9,185 nt of DNA from an uncultured bacterium. Lineage in GTDB: Bacteria; Actinomycetota; Coriobacteriia; Coriobacteriales; Coriobacteriaceae. The notes beneath the pieces were generated by a model. The model did not search any database, was not told where the DNA came from, and saw nothing but the letters and a program-made list of their open reading frames with translations. Below, in pieces: positions 1-5,883 of this stretch (positions are counted from its first letter, which is position 1; the number at the start of each line of letters is the position of its first letter). The stretch is from NCBI GenBank assembly GCA_905215945.1, contig CAJMRZ010000043.1:1-9185 (forward strand), in the 5' to 3' direction. The position numbers and the translations under genes were made by a program.

Positions 1-569
1 GCCTGACCGACAACCGCAACCGTACCGCCGCTGATGTCCGTTCCGCCTTCTCCCACGCTGGTGGCAACCTGGGCACCTCCGGCTCGGTGGCCTTCCAGTT
101 CGATCGCAAGGGCCAGATCATGGTGTCCAAGGAGGTCGAGACCGGCGACAAGAAGAACCCGGTGAAGCCGAACGGCGCCGCGGCCGACGAGGAGGAGTTC
201 ATGCTCGCCGTGGCCGAGGGACGACCCGAGGATGTGCAGCTGGAGTGGTCCGACGACTGGGCCGTTTCCGTGGTGCTCGCCAGCGAGGGCTATCCGGGCT
301 CCTACGAGAAGGGCAAGGTCATCACCGGTATCGCCGATGCCGAGGCCATGGAGAACGTGACCGTGTACCACGCGGGTACCGCCGTGGTGGACAGCCAGCT
401 CGTGACCAATGGTGGCCGCGTGCTTGCCGTGACCGCTCTGGGCGACACGTTCGAGAACGCTCGCAACCTTGCCTACGAGGCTTGCGAGAAGATTGATTTT
501 GAGGGCAAGACCCTGCGTCACGACATCGGCCTGCGCGCGCTGCGCGGTCGCGACGCCTGGGATGCCTAA
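1..569 (+). CDS. yebC::purD: Chimeric ORF: YebC/PmpR-family fragment joined to PurD C-terminal domain (5' partial)
   Basis: The frame is open from the left edge (first full codon at 3) to TAA at 567-569, giving 188 visible residues. Residues 1 to about 66 read as the middle of a YebC/PmpR-family protein (TACO1-like regulator or translation factor); the family hallmark NRNRT...[12 protein letters not shown] is present. From about residue 67 the protein becomes the C-terminal domain of phosphoribosylamine-glycine ligase (PurD, second step of IMP synthesis). Its signatures are the YPGSYEKG stretch, [20 protein letters not shown] and DIGLRAL. The changeover falls in MLAVAE (201-218), which fits both families. 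YebC lacks its C-terminal part and PurD lacks its N-terminal and ATP-grasp domains, so this ORF alone should not have ligase activity. A GTG at 87 is an internal codon, not a start. Both halves are confidently recognised; whether the join is biological or an assembly error cannot be decided here. Confidence 0.85.
   Translation, partial: LTDNRNRTAADVRSAFSHAGGNLGTSGSVAFQFDRKGQIMVSKEVETGDKKNPVKPNGAAADEEEFMLAVAEGRPEDVQLEWSDDWAVSVVLASEGYPGSYEKGKVITGIADAEAMENVTVYHAGTAVVDSQLVTNGGRVLAVTALGDTFENARNLAYEACEKIDFEGKTLRHDIGLRALRGRDAWDA
199..219 (+). other. YebC/PurD junction at shared sequence
   Basis: The codons at 201-218 spell MLAVAE. YebC proteins commonly have a stretch like [14 protein letters not shown] here, and PurD proteins one like [14 protein letters not shown]. 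Upstream codons (DEEEF) fit YebC and downstream codons ([10 protein letters not shown]) fit PurD. If the intact purD has a codon ending TC before ATG and the intact yebC has a GCN codon after GAG, identity would span 199-219, about 21 bases. That is inferred, since neither parent gene is visible here. Such short identity could seed either illegitimate recombination or a false join in short-read assembly. Confidence 0.7.
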
Positions 570-590
570 AATCCGAGAGGAATGAGACGG

Positions 591-1286
591 ATGGACGAGA
601 AGAACGAAGAGCTCGTGGACGCGCAGATCGTTGAAGAGGACAGCCGCATGTATGGGCACGCCGAGGGCGAGCCTGGTGGCGAGGTCGCTGACGAGCCGGC
701 ACTGGTGCTGGGCGACGACGACCCGCACGATGCCGAGCTGCACGAGAAGATTCTTTCGGAGGAGTGCGCCTGGAAGGGCAAGATCCTCGACATCCACCGT
801 CTTGAGGTTGAGCTGCCCAACGGTCACCGCAGCGCCCGCGATATCGTTCGCCATCCGGGCGCGGCGGCCGTTGTGGCGCTGACCGAGAGCGGCAAGATCG
901 TACTGGTGCGTCAGTACCGCACCGCCATCGACCGCGTGACGGTCGAGATTCCCGCCGGCAAGCTCGATCCAGGCGAGGACCCGCTCGATTGCGCCAAGCG
1001 CGAACTGCATGAGGAGACGGGCTTTAGGGCTGGTCGTATTCGCTTTTTGACGTCGATTGTCACGTCCTGCGGTTTTTGCGATGAGATCATCCACATCTAC
1101 TTGGCTACCAAGCTCGAGTTTGATGCGCCCAACCCCGATGATGACGAGTTTGTCAACGTGGACCTGGTGCCGCTGCACGAGCTGATCGACGCCGTGCTCG
1201 ACGGCAAGATCGAAGACGCCAAGACCGTCGTAGGCGCGCTTGCCTGCGACAGTATCGCACATAGGTTGGGCGGGGCCGATCTTTAA
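591..1286 (+). CDS. NUDIX hydrolase, ADP-ribose pyrophosphatase-like
   Basis: The protein has 231 residues and is predicted cytoplasmic. It carries a perfect Nudix box (GX5EX7REUXEEXGU) at residues 123-145: GKLDPGE, then REL, HEETGF. The preceding VLVRQYR and EIPAGKL are typical of the NudF/ADP-ribose pyrophosphatase branch, which hydrolyses ADP-ribose to AMP and ribose 5-phosphate. Two features are unusual. Residues 1-49 are an acidic, probably disordered extension ahead of the normal start of the fold (LHEKILSEE). The ADPRase-type proline about 16 residues after the box (usually SPGF) is replaced by cysteine (SCGFCDE), so the substrate is less certain. The start at 591 is preferred over the in-frame ATG at 582, because GAGAGG at 574-579 lies only 2 bases before 582 but 11 before 591. 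The gene sits 21 bases after the PurD stop, so cotranscription is likely. Confidence 0.9.
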   Translation: MDEKNEELVDAQIVEEDSRMYGHAEGEPGGEVADEPALVLGDDDPHDAELHEKILSEECAWKGKILDIHRLEVELPNGHRSARDIVRHPGAAAVVALTESGKIVLVRQYRTAIDRVTVEIPAGKLDPGEDPLDCAKRELHEETGFRAGRIRFLTSIVTSCGFCDEIIHIYLATKLEFDAPNPDDDEFVNVDLVPLHELIDAVLDGKIEDAKTVVGALACDSIAHRLGGADL

Positions 1287-1289
1287 CGA

Positions 1290-1305
1290 GCGGGAATGAT
1301 CCCGC
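1290..1305 (+). terminator. Small GC hairpin after NUDIX gene, possible weak terminator
   Basis: GCGGGA at 1290-1295 and TCCCGC at 1300-1305 form a perfect 6-bp stem with loop ATGA. It begins just after the NUDIX stop codon. The following bases (AGGTTTGTGT) are only loosely T-rich, so intrinsic termination would be weak. It may act as an attenuator or as an mRNA 3' end stabiliser. Confidence 0.35.
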
Positions 1306-1319
1306 AGGTTTGTGTAAGT

Positions 1320-1429
1320 CAGCGAAAGTGCTCCATTTGAGACAAGGTGGCCTAAAAGAGGAGGGAAGCGTATGGATATACGCGACCGACGATTGAAGGC
1401 CAGATTGTCCAAATGGAGCACTTGCAGCG
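1320..1429 (+). repeat. MITE-like element: long terminal inverted repeats with 5-base flanking direct repeat
   Basis: The arm at 1326-1339 (AAGTGCTCCATTTG) is perfectly complementary to 1410-1423. After one bulged A (1340) the pairing continues as GACAA 1341-1345 with TTGTC 1405-1409, giving 19 bp. A further 6 bp pair inside (TGGCCT 1348-1353 with AGGCCA 1397-1402). The pentamer CAGCG occurs at 1320-1324 and again at 1425-1429, bracketing a 100-base unit (1325-1424) as a target-site duplication would. No transposase is present, which fits a non-autonomous miniature element. Alternatively it could be a structured leader RNA of the downstream gene. The centre carries AGGAGG and an ATG reading outward into the ABC gene. 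Pairing and repeats are seen directly; mobility is inferred. Confidence 0.6.
1359..1383 (+). promoter_or_regulatory. Perfect Shine-Dalgarno and start codon held in a hairpin
   Basis: AGGAGG at 1359-1364 is an ideal ribosome binding site 7 bases before ATG 1372, which is in frame with the ABC transporter. That ATG lies inside a perfect 6-bp hairpin (GCGTAT 1368-1373, loop GGAT, ATACGC 1378-1383). This could restrict initiation while leaving the Shine-Dalgarno single-stranded. Either it is a genuine alternative start adding 33 basic residues to the transporter, or it encodes an N-terminal extension acquired with the repeat element. Confidence 0.45.
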
Positions 1430-1439
1430 TCGAGACGAA

Positions 1440-1461
1440 ACGCGGTTTGGTAAAACCGCGT
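1440..1461 (+). promoter_or_regulatory. Perfect 9-bp hairpin just upstream of the ABC transporter start
   Basis: ACGCGGTTT at 1440-1448 pairs fully with AAACCGCGT at 1453-1461 around a GGTA loop. There is no T tract after it, so it is not an intrinsic terminator. The stem ends directly against AAGG (1462-1465), the ribosome binding site for ATG 1471, so it could influence access to that site. It is also in frame within the longer alternative coding sequence from 1372. Confidence 0.5.
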
Positions 1462-1470
1462 AAGGTGACT

Positions 1471-3243
1471 ATGTTTAAGAGGTTTCTTTCGTATTACAAG
1501 CCCCAGATGGGGCTTTTTGTTGCTGATACTGTTTGTGCTCTGGCGCTTGCCGCCATTGACCTTGCGTTTCCTATTATTCTGCGCAATTTGACCGGTGGGC
1601 TGTTTACTCAGGGTCAGGCTGCCATTATGCAGGCGCTCGGCATGATCGCGGTGGGCTTGGTGCTGATGTATGCCGTCCGCTGCGCCTGCCGCTACTTTGT
1701 GAGCTATTGGGGTCACGTGATGGGCGCGCGCATGGAGTCCAAGATGCGCGAGGACCTGTTTGACCAGTATGAGCGCTTTAGCTTTGCGTACTTCGACCGC
1801 AACAGCTCGGGCGACATGATGAGCCGCGTGGTCAACGACCTGTTCGATATCTGCGAGGCGGCGCATCACGTGCCCGAGTGGATCATCATCTGCGGCATCG
1901 AGATTATCGGCTCGTTTGTGATCCTCTTTACCATCGCCCCGGTGCTGGCGCTTGCCATGGCTGTGGTGACGGCAGCGTTTGCGGTCATCATGTTTTGGCA
2001 GAACATGCGCATGCGCGAGGTCTTTAGCGACAACCGCAAAAAGATCAGCGGCATCAATGCGCAGCTGCAGGATTCGCTGGCGGGCATGCGCGTGGTCAAG
2101 AGCTTTGCCAATGAGGAGACCGAACGCTTCAAGTTCCGCGCCTCAAACAATCGCTATCTTTCGTCCAAGGAGAACATGTATCACGCCATGGGCGTCTATA
2201 CCGCGACGTATGGCCTGCTCTCGGGTGTGCTCTATGTGATCGTGGTGCTGCTGGGCGGCTGGCTGGTCGCCCAGGGACAGCTGCAGGCGGTCGATATGGC
2301 GACCTTTGCACTCTATATTTCGCTGTTCTGCACGCCGCTCGAGACACTCGTCAATTCGGCCGAAACGTATCAGAAGGCTATCGCCGGGTTTAAGCGTATG
2401 GACGAGGTGCTCTCGACCGCGCCGGATATCCAGGACAAGCCGGGCGCTACGGATCTGCAGGTGATCGCCGGCGCCGTGGAGTATCACGACGTGGGCTTTA
2501 ACTACGAGGATGTTGAGCTGGGCGAGGGCGATGCCGACGAGCGTCCCGTTATCGACCATATGGACCTGTCCATCAAGCCCGGGCAGACCATCGCTTTGGT
2601 TGGCCCTTCGGGCGGCGGCAAGTCCACGACCTGTTCGTTGCTGCCGCGCTTTTATGACGTGGCTACCGGATCCATTAGCATCGACGGCCAAGATGTGCGT
2701 GATGTGACGCAGCAGAGCCTGCGCCGTGCCATCGGCCTGGTGCAGCAGGATGTCTATCTATTTGACGGTACGATCGGCGAGAACATCGCCTACGGCAAGC
2801 CGGGTGCTACGGCAGAAGAGATCGCCGACGCCGCCCGTCGCGCCAACATCGATGCCTTTATCGAGTCGCTTCCACAGGGCTATGACACGGTCGTGGGCGA
2901 GCGCGGCAGCCGTCTTTCGGGCGGACAGAAGCAGCGCGTTGCCATCGCGCGCGTGTTTCTCAAGAACCCCAAGATTCTGATTTTGGACGAGGCGACGAGT
3001 GCTTTGGATAACGAGAGCGAGGAAGCGGTCCAGGAGTCGCTCGAAGAGCTGGCGCGCGGCCGTACCACGATTATCATCGCCCACCGTCTTTCGACCATTA
3101 AGCATGCCGATGAGATTGCGACCGTTGAGCATGGTCGCGTTGTGGAACGTGGCACGCACGAGGAGCTTCTCGCCCGTGGCGGCACCTATGCCCGTTACTA
3201 TCGAATGCAGTTCGAAGGTGCGCGTGCGCACGAGCTCGACTGA
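1471..3243 (+). CDS. ABC exporter half-transporter (permease fused to ATPase)
   Basis: The protein has 590 residues and the MsbA/MdlB-type layout: an N-terminal membrane domain (about residues 1-310, several hydrophobic helices, with the YFDRNSSGDMMSRVVND coupling region) followed by an ATPase domain. In the ATPase domain are Walker A GPSGGGKST at 378-386, Q-loop QQDVYLFDGTIGENI, signature LSGGQKQR from 482, Walker B ILILDEATSALD with D506 and E507, and the H-loop histidine at 538. All catalytic residues are present. It should work as a dimer in the cytoplasmic membrane, exporting lipids, peptides or drugs; the substrate cannot be read from sequence. The start at 1471 (MFKRFLSYY) matches the usual length of the family and has AAGG 5 bases upstream. 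An alternative ATG at 1372 has a stronger Shine-Dalgarno and would add 33 residues from within the MITE-like element. CTA and TCA codons occur here, unlike in carAB. Confidence 0.92.
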   Translation: MFKRFLSYYKPQMGLFVADTVCALALAAIDLAFPIILRNLTGGLFTQGQAAIMQALGMIAVGLVLMYAVRCACRYFVSYWGHVMGARMESKMREDLFDQYERFSFAYFDRNSSGDMMSRVVNDLFDICEAAHHVPEWIIICGIEIIGSFVILFTIAPVLALAMAVVTAAFAVIMFWQNMRMREVFSDNRKKISGINAQLQDSLAGMRVVKSFANEETERFKFRASNNRYLSSKENMYHAMGVYTATYGLLSGVLYVIVVLLGGWLVAQGQLQAVDMATFALYISLFCTPLETLVNSAETYQKAIAGFKRMDEVLSTAPDIQDKPGATDLQVIAGAVEYHDVGFNYEDVELGEGDADERPVIDHMDLSIKPGQTIALVGPSGGGKSTTCSLLPRFYDVATGSISIDGQDVRDVTQQSLRRAIGLVQQDVYLFDGTIGENIAYGKPGATAEEIADAARRANIDAFIESLPQGYDTVVGERGSRLSGGQKQRVAIARVFLKNPKILILDEATSALDNESEEAVQESLEELARGRTTIIIAHRLSTIKHADEIATVEHGRVVERGTHEELLARGGTYARYYRMQFEGARAHELD

Positions 3244-3262
3244 TTGATATGACAGGAAGTTT

Positions 3263-4228
3263 ATGGCTGACAAGAACCCTTTGACTCCGGAAGAAGTGAC
3301 GGAGTTATTCTCCGAAATCGATGCATCCGGTGTCTTGGATCCCACGCTTGCCAAAAAGCGAACCGAGCGCATGCGTGAGAAGGAGGCTGCGGCCAAGCGC
3401 GGTGACAAAGCGGCGCTAGCGCAGCTGCGCAGCGAGGACCGCGCGAGCCAGGCAAAACATATCGACCCGCTGTCCGAGGACGATCCTTCGGGCTCGCAGG
3501 TGAGCCATACCATTACGAAGACCGCGATGGCTGTGGTCATTGGTATTTTGGTGCTGATCGTGGGCATGCAGATTGGCTACGGCGTGATGCGTCGTCTGAA
3601 CACCGCCAACCTGTCCGAGAGCGTTTCGGTCGATACCGTTTCGACGGCGCTGAAGGGCGGCCTTGAGTGGGGCAACGGCTTTACGCAGTTCCCACTCGAC
3701 TTTACCGTCGATGAAGCCGATGAGCGTACGGGCACGGTCGAGGTGACGGTGTTGGACACATCGTCTGCCAACGAGCTCGAGCTGCTGTCCAACGGGCAGA
3801 TTCAGGCCGCGGCGCTTGCGACCAACGCGCTGCTCAACGATAAGATCGACCGCGTGGTGTATAACGTTCACGCCTATATCGACGAGGATAGCAACATTCA
3901 GCACGATTCCTTCTTTGGCATGTTTCCCGCCCAGGGCCACCAGAGCGCCATCCTGACGTTCGTGTGGACCAAGAGCTCATCCAACGCCACGAATATCGAC
4001 TGGAAGATGCGCATCGTGAGTATGGATGACACCATCGCCGAGCGCATTCAGAAGCAGGTGAACTCGGTGTCGTCGTTGATTGAGGACCCGGTGGTGAGCC
4101 AGACCAAGATTGACGAGGAAAAGGCCGAACGTGACCTGGAGCATCGTCTGCATGGCCGCGAGATTTTCCGCGGCGGCAAGCCCGATCGCTCACCGTCCGA
4201 TCTGCTGGAACAGGACAAGAAAAAGTAA
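3263..4228 (+). CDS. Hypothetical single-pass membrane protein downstream of ABC exporter
   Basis: The product has 321 residues and I do not recognise its family. Residues 1-86 are hydrophilic and highly charged, probably helical and cytoplasmic (KKRTERMREKEAAAKRGDKA). Residues about 87-108 form one strong transmembrane segment (AMAVVIGILVLIVGMQIGYG) followed by RR. The remaining 210 or so residues lack further membrane spans. There is no cleavable signal peptide. Topology is ambiguous: the arginines after the segment argue for an outward N-terminus, while the long basic N-terminal domain argues for an inward one. The C-terminal end is charged (DLLEQDKKK). AGGAAG at 3254-3259 gives a clear ribosome binding site, and the gene starts 19 bases after the ABC stop, so the two are very likely cotranscribed. 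It may assist or accompany the exporter, but that rests only on position. Confidence 0.85.
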   Translation: MADKNPLTPEEVTELFSEIDASGVLDPTLAKKRTERMREKEAAAKRGDKAALAQLRSEDRASQAKHIDPLSEDDPSGSQVSHTITKTAMAVVIGILVLIVGMQIGYGVMRRLNTANLSESVSVDTVSTALKGGLEWGNGFTQFPLDFTVDEADERTGTVEVTVLDTSSANELELLSNGQIQAAALATNALLNDKIDRVVYNVHAYIDEDSNIQHDSFFGMFPAQGHQSAILTFVWTKSSSNATNIDWKMRIVSMDDTIAERIQKQVNSVSSLIEDPVVSQTKIDEEKAERDLEHRLHGREIFRGGKPDRSPSDLLEQDKKK

Positions 4229-4234
4229 GAGGCC

Positions 4235-4275
4235 ATCATCCCGCGTGAGCCACAAGCCCACGCGGGATGATTTTT
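4235..4275 (+). terminator. Strong intrinsic terminator
   Basis: ATCATCCCGCGTG at 4235-4247 pairs perfectly over 13 bp with 4259-4271, and GC pairs at 4249-4250/4256-4257 extend it inside. A TTTTT run at 4271-4275 overlaps and follows the stem. It starts 6 bases after the stop of the membrane protein gene and separates that unit from carAB. Confidence 0.92.
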
Positions 4276-4276
4276 C

Positions 4277-4399
4277 TGGGACGGGGATTAAAAAATCATT
4301 ATGCATAGAAAGTCATAATTATCATTTCGTAAACATTTCGATGAAATTAACGCTATGAGGCATGCTTGCGGTTACAATACCGCGAGGCCTAACTACACA
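4277..4399 (+). promoter_or_regulatory. carAB promoter region with direct repeats
   Basis: This AT-rich stretch between the terminator and the carA leader should hold the carAB promoter. TACAAT at 4373-4378 is a fair -10 candidate, but no convincing -35 lies 16-18 bases upstream. The -10 candidate is also the loop of a hairpin (4365-4372 with 4379-4386, one G-T pair). CATTTCG occurs twice, at 4323-4329 and 4334-4340, exactly 11 bases apart, and ATTTC/GAAAT (4335-4339/4343-4347) forms a short palindrome. ATTATG 4298-4303 is inverted as CATAAT 4314-4319. These could be regulator sites, though AT-rich DNA gives such matches by chance. Confidence 0.45.
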
Positions 4400-4430
4400 C
4401 CTTTAAGCCGGTCCTGTGAGACCGGGAAGG
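4400..4430 (+). promoter_or_regulatory. PyrR-binding-type hairpin sequestering the carA Shine-Dalgarno
   Basis: CCGGTC 4408-4413 pairs with GACCGG 4420-4425 around the hexaloop CTGTGA. The core TCCTGTGAG matches the PyrR binding-loop consensus UCCNGNGAG known from Bacillus pyr attenuators. Below it, CCTT 4400-4403 pairs with AAGG 4427-4430, leaving TAAG (4404-4407) as a 5'-side bulge opposite one G. Lower stem, purine-rich 5' bulge, upper stem and hexaloop is the PyrR-site architecture. AAGG is part of AAGGAG (4427-4432), the carA ribosome binding site, so the closed hairpin should block initiation. PyrR bound to UMP would favour this, as proposed for mycobacterial pyr genes. No separate terminator exists between hairpin and gene, so control is inferred to be translational. 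Confidence 0.82.
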
Positions 4431-4436
4431 AGAATT

Positions 4437-5882
4437 ATGGCGAACAACCATACCGCGGGCGCTGCCGCCCGCACCTTCGCGCCCAGCGAGCTTTGCCAGC
4501 GCATGCTGGCCAAAACTAGCAAGGGCACCTGCGGTCCCTGCATCCTGTATCTTGAGGATGGGACCATTTTTTATGGACGTGCATGCGGCGCCGAGGGCAC
4601 CGCGACCGGCGAAGTTTGCTTCAACACCTCGCTCGAGGGCTACTTTGAGGTCATGACCGACCCGAGTTATGCCGGCCAAATCGTAACCATGACCTATCCG
4701 CAGATCGGCAACTACGGTATCGACGAGACCGACGTCCAGTCGGCCTTCCCCGGCGACGCCGTGCGCCCTGCGAGCGCTCCGGCTATGCGCGGCATGATCG
4801 TTCGCGATATGTGCGCCACGCCTTCTAACTGGCGCTCGGCCGTCAGCGTGCCGGAGTACCTGCGCGCTCACGGCATCGTCGCTATCGAGGGTGTCGACAC
4901 CCGCGCTCTGGTGCGCCATCTGCGCGACAATGGTTCCAAGATGGGCATTATCTCGACTGAGATCTTCGACGTCGACGAGCTTGCCAAACGTCTGGCCGCA
5001 GCGCCTACACTGGTGGGCGAGAATTTGGTCAAGACCGTGAGCTGCCCCGCGCCTCACGAGTTTGTGGCCGCCGACCTGCCTGCCACGCATGACTTTGCGC
5101 TTGCCCCTGCCGCTCCTGCCCGCCACAAAGTGGTCGCCTACGACTGCGGCGTCAAGCGCGGCATTCTGGAGGGCCTCGTCCGCGCCGGCTGCGACCTTAC
5201 CGTCGTGCCGTGGGATACGCCCGCCCAGCAGGTGCTCGACATGAATCCCGACGGCGTCTTTTTGTCCAATGGCCCCGGCGACCCCGATGCCGTGGTGGAG
5301 ACCTACGAGCAGGTGCAGCAGCTGATCGGCAAGGTGCTGGTCTTTGGTATTTGTCTTGGTCACCAGATGATCAGCCTGGCCTGCGGCGCCCAGATGGAAA
5401 AGCTTAAGTTCGGTCACCGCGGTGGCAACCAGCCGGTCATGAACCTGGTAAGTCGTCGCGTGGAGATCACCGCGCAAAACCATGGCTTTGGCCTGCTGTT
5501 CCCCAGCTTGGGCAAGCTTGTCCCCGAGCTTTCCGGCGGCGAGACCGAGCATGCGGCCAATGGAGATCTGCGCGTCTGGGTGCGCCGCGGAATCGCGCCG
5601 GTCGTGATGAACGAGCGCTTTGGCCGCATTCGCCTGACGCACGTGAACCTCAACGACGGCACCGCCGAGGGCATCCAGCTGCTCGACGCCCCGTGCTTCT
5701 CGGTCCAGTACCACCCCGAGGCCTCGCCTGGCCCCACCGATGCTCACTATCTCTTTACCGCCTTTACGCGACTCATGGACGGCGAGGAGAACTACCTGGA
5801 CATCGACACCGCGAAGGACCGCCTGCAGGGCTGGAACTTTGCCGACAATGGTTCCGCTGCGACCGAGACCGAGGAGAACTAA
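4437..5882 (+). CDS. carA: Carbamoyl-phosphate synthase small (glutaminase) subunit
   Basis: The 481-residue subunit hydrolyses glutamine and passes ammonia to CarB for carbamoyl phosphate, feeding pyrimidine and arginine synthesis in the cytoplasm. The N-terminal CarA domain starts near residue 37 ([11 protein letters not shown]). The class I amidotransferase domain has SNGPGDPD, the nucleophile Cys306 in GICLGHQ, and His426 and Glu428 in YHPEASPGP. Family members usually have about 360-390 residues. The surplus here is an N-terminal extension of about 35, a C-terminal tail of about 25, and an internal insert: residues 352-399 separate QNHGF from LTHVNLNDG where E. coli CarA has about 12. 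ATG 4437 is chosen because AAGGAG (4427-4432) lies 4 bases before it; the GTG at 4416 is inside the PyrR hairpin loop and has no ribosome binding site. No TTA, CTA or TCA codon is used. Confidence 0.96.
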   Translation: MANNHTAGAAARTFAPSELCQRMLAKTSKGTCGPCILYLEDGTIFYGRACGAEGTATGEVCFNTSLEGYFEVMTDPSYAGQIVTMTYPQIGNYGIDETDVQSAFPGDAVRPASAPAMRGMIVRDMCATPSNWRSAVSVPEYLRAHGIVAIEGVDTRALVRHLRDNGSKMGIISTEIFDVDELAKRLAAAPTLVGENLVKTVSCPAPHEFVAADLPATHDFALAPAAPARHKVVAYDCGVKRGILEGLVRAGCDLTVVPWDTPAQQVLDMNPDGVFLSNGPGDPDAVVETYEQVQQLIGKVLVFGICLGHQMISLACGAQMEKLKFGHRGGNQPVMNLVSRRVEITAQNHGFGLLFPSLGKLVPELSGGETEHAANGDLRVWVRRGIAPVVMNERFGRIRLTHVNLNDGTAEGIQLLDAPCFSVQYHPEASPGPTDAHYLFTAFTRLMDGEENYLDIDTAKDRLQGWNFADNGSAATETEEN

Positions 5883-5883
5883 C

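Noticed and set aside
87..569. A separate gene starting at GTG 87
   Set aside because: The frame is open to the left edge with clear YebC-family residues before 87, and there is no ribosome binding site there; the GTG is the valine of GSVAF.
1337..1342. TTGAGA as a -35 promoter box for the ABC gene
   Set aside because: It is part of the inverted-repeat arm and no acceptable -10 lies 16-18 bases downstream (that position is GGAGGG).
1153..1869. A 238-codon minus-strand frame covering the gap between the NUDIX and ABC genes
   Set aside because: It reads through parts of two clear + strand genes and the inverted-repeat element, and its product has no recognisable motif.
2758..3567. A 269-codon minus-strand frame across the end of the ABC gene
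   Set aside because: It covers the conserved ATPase motifs of the + strand gene in antisense and has no motif of its own.
4416..4436. GTG 4416 as the carA start
   Set aside because: It lies in the PyrR hairpin loop, has no Shine-Dalgarno, and ATG 4437 has AAGGAG at good spacing.
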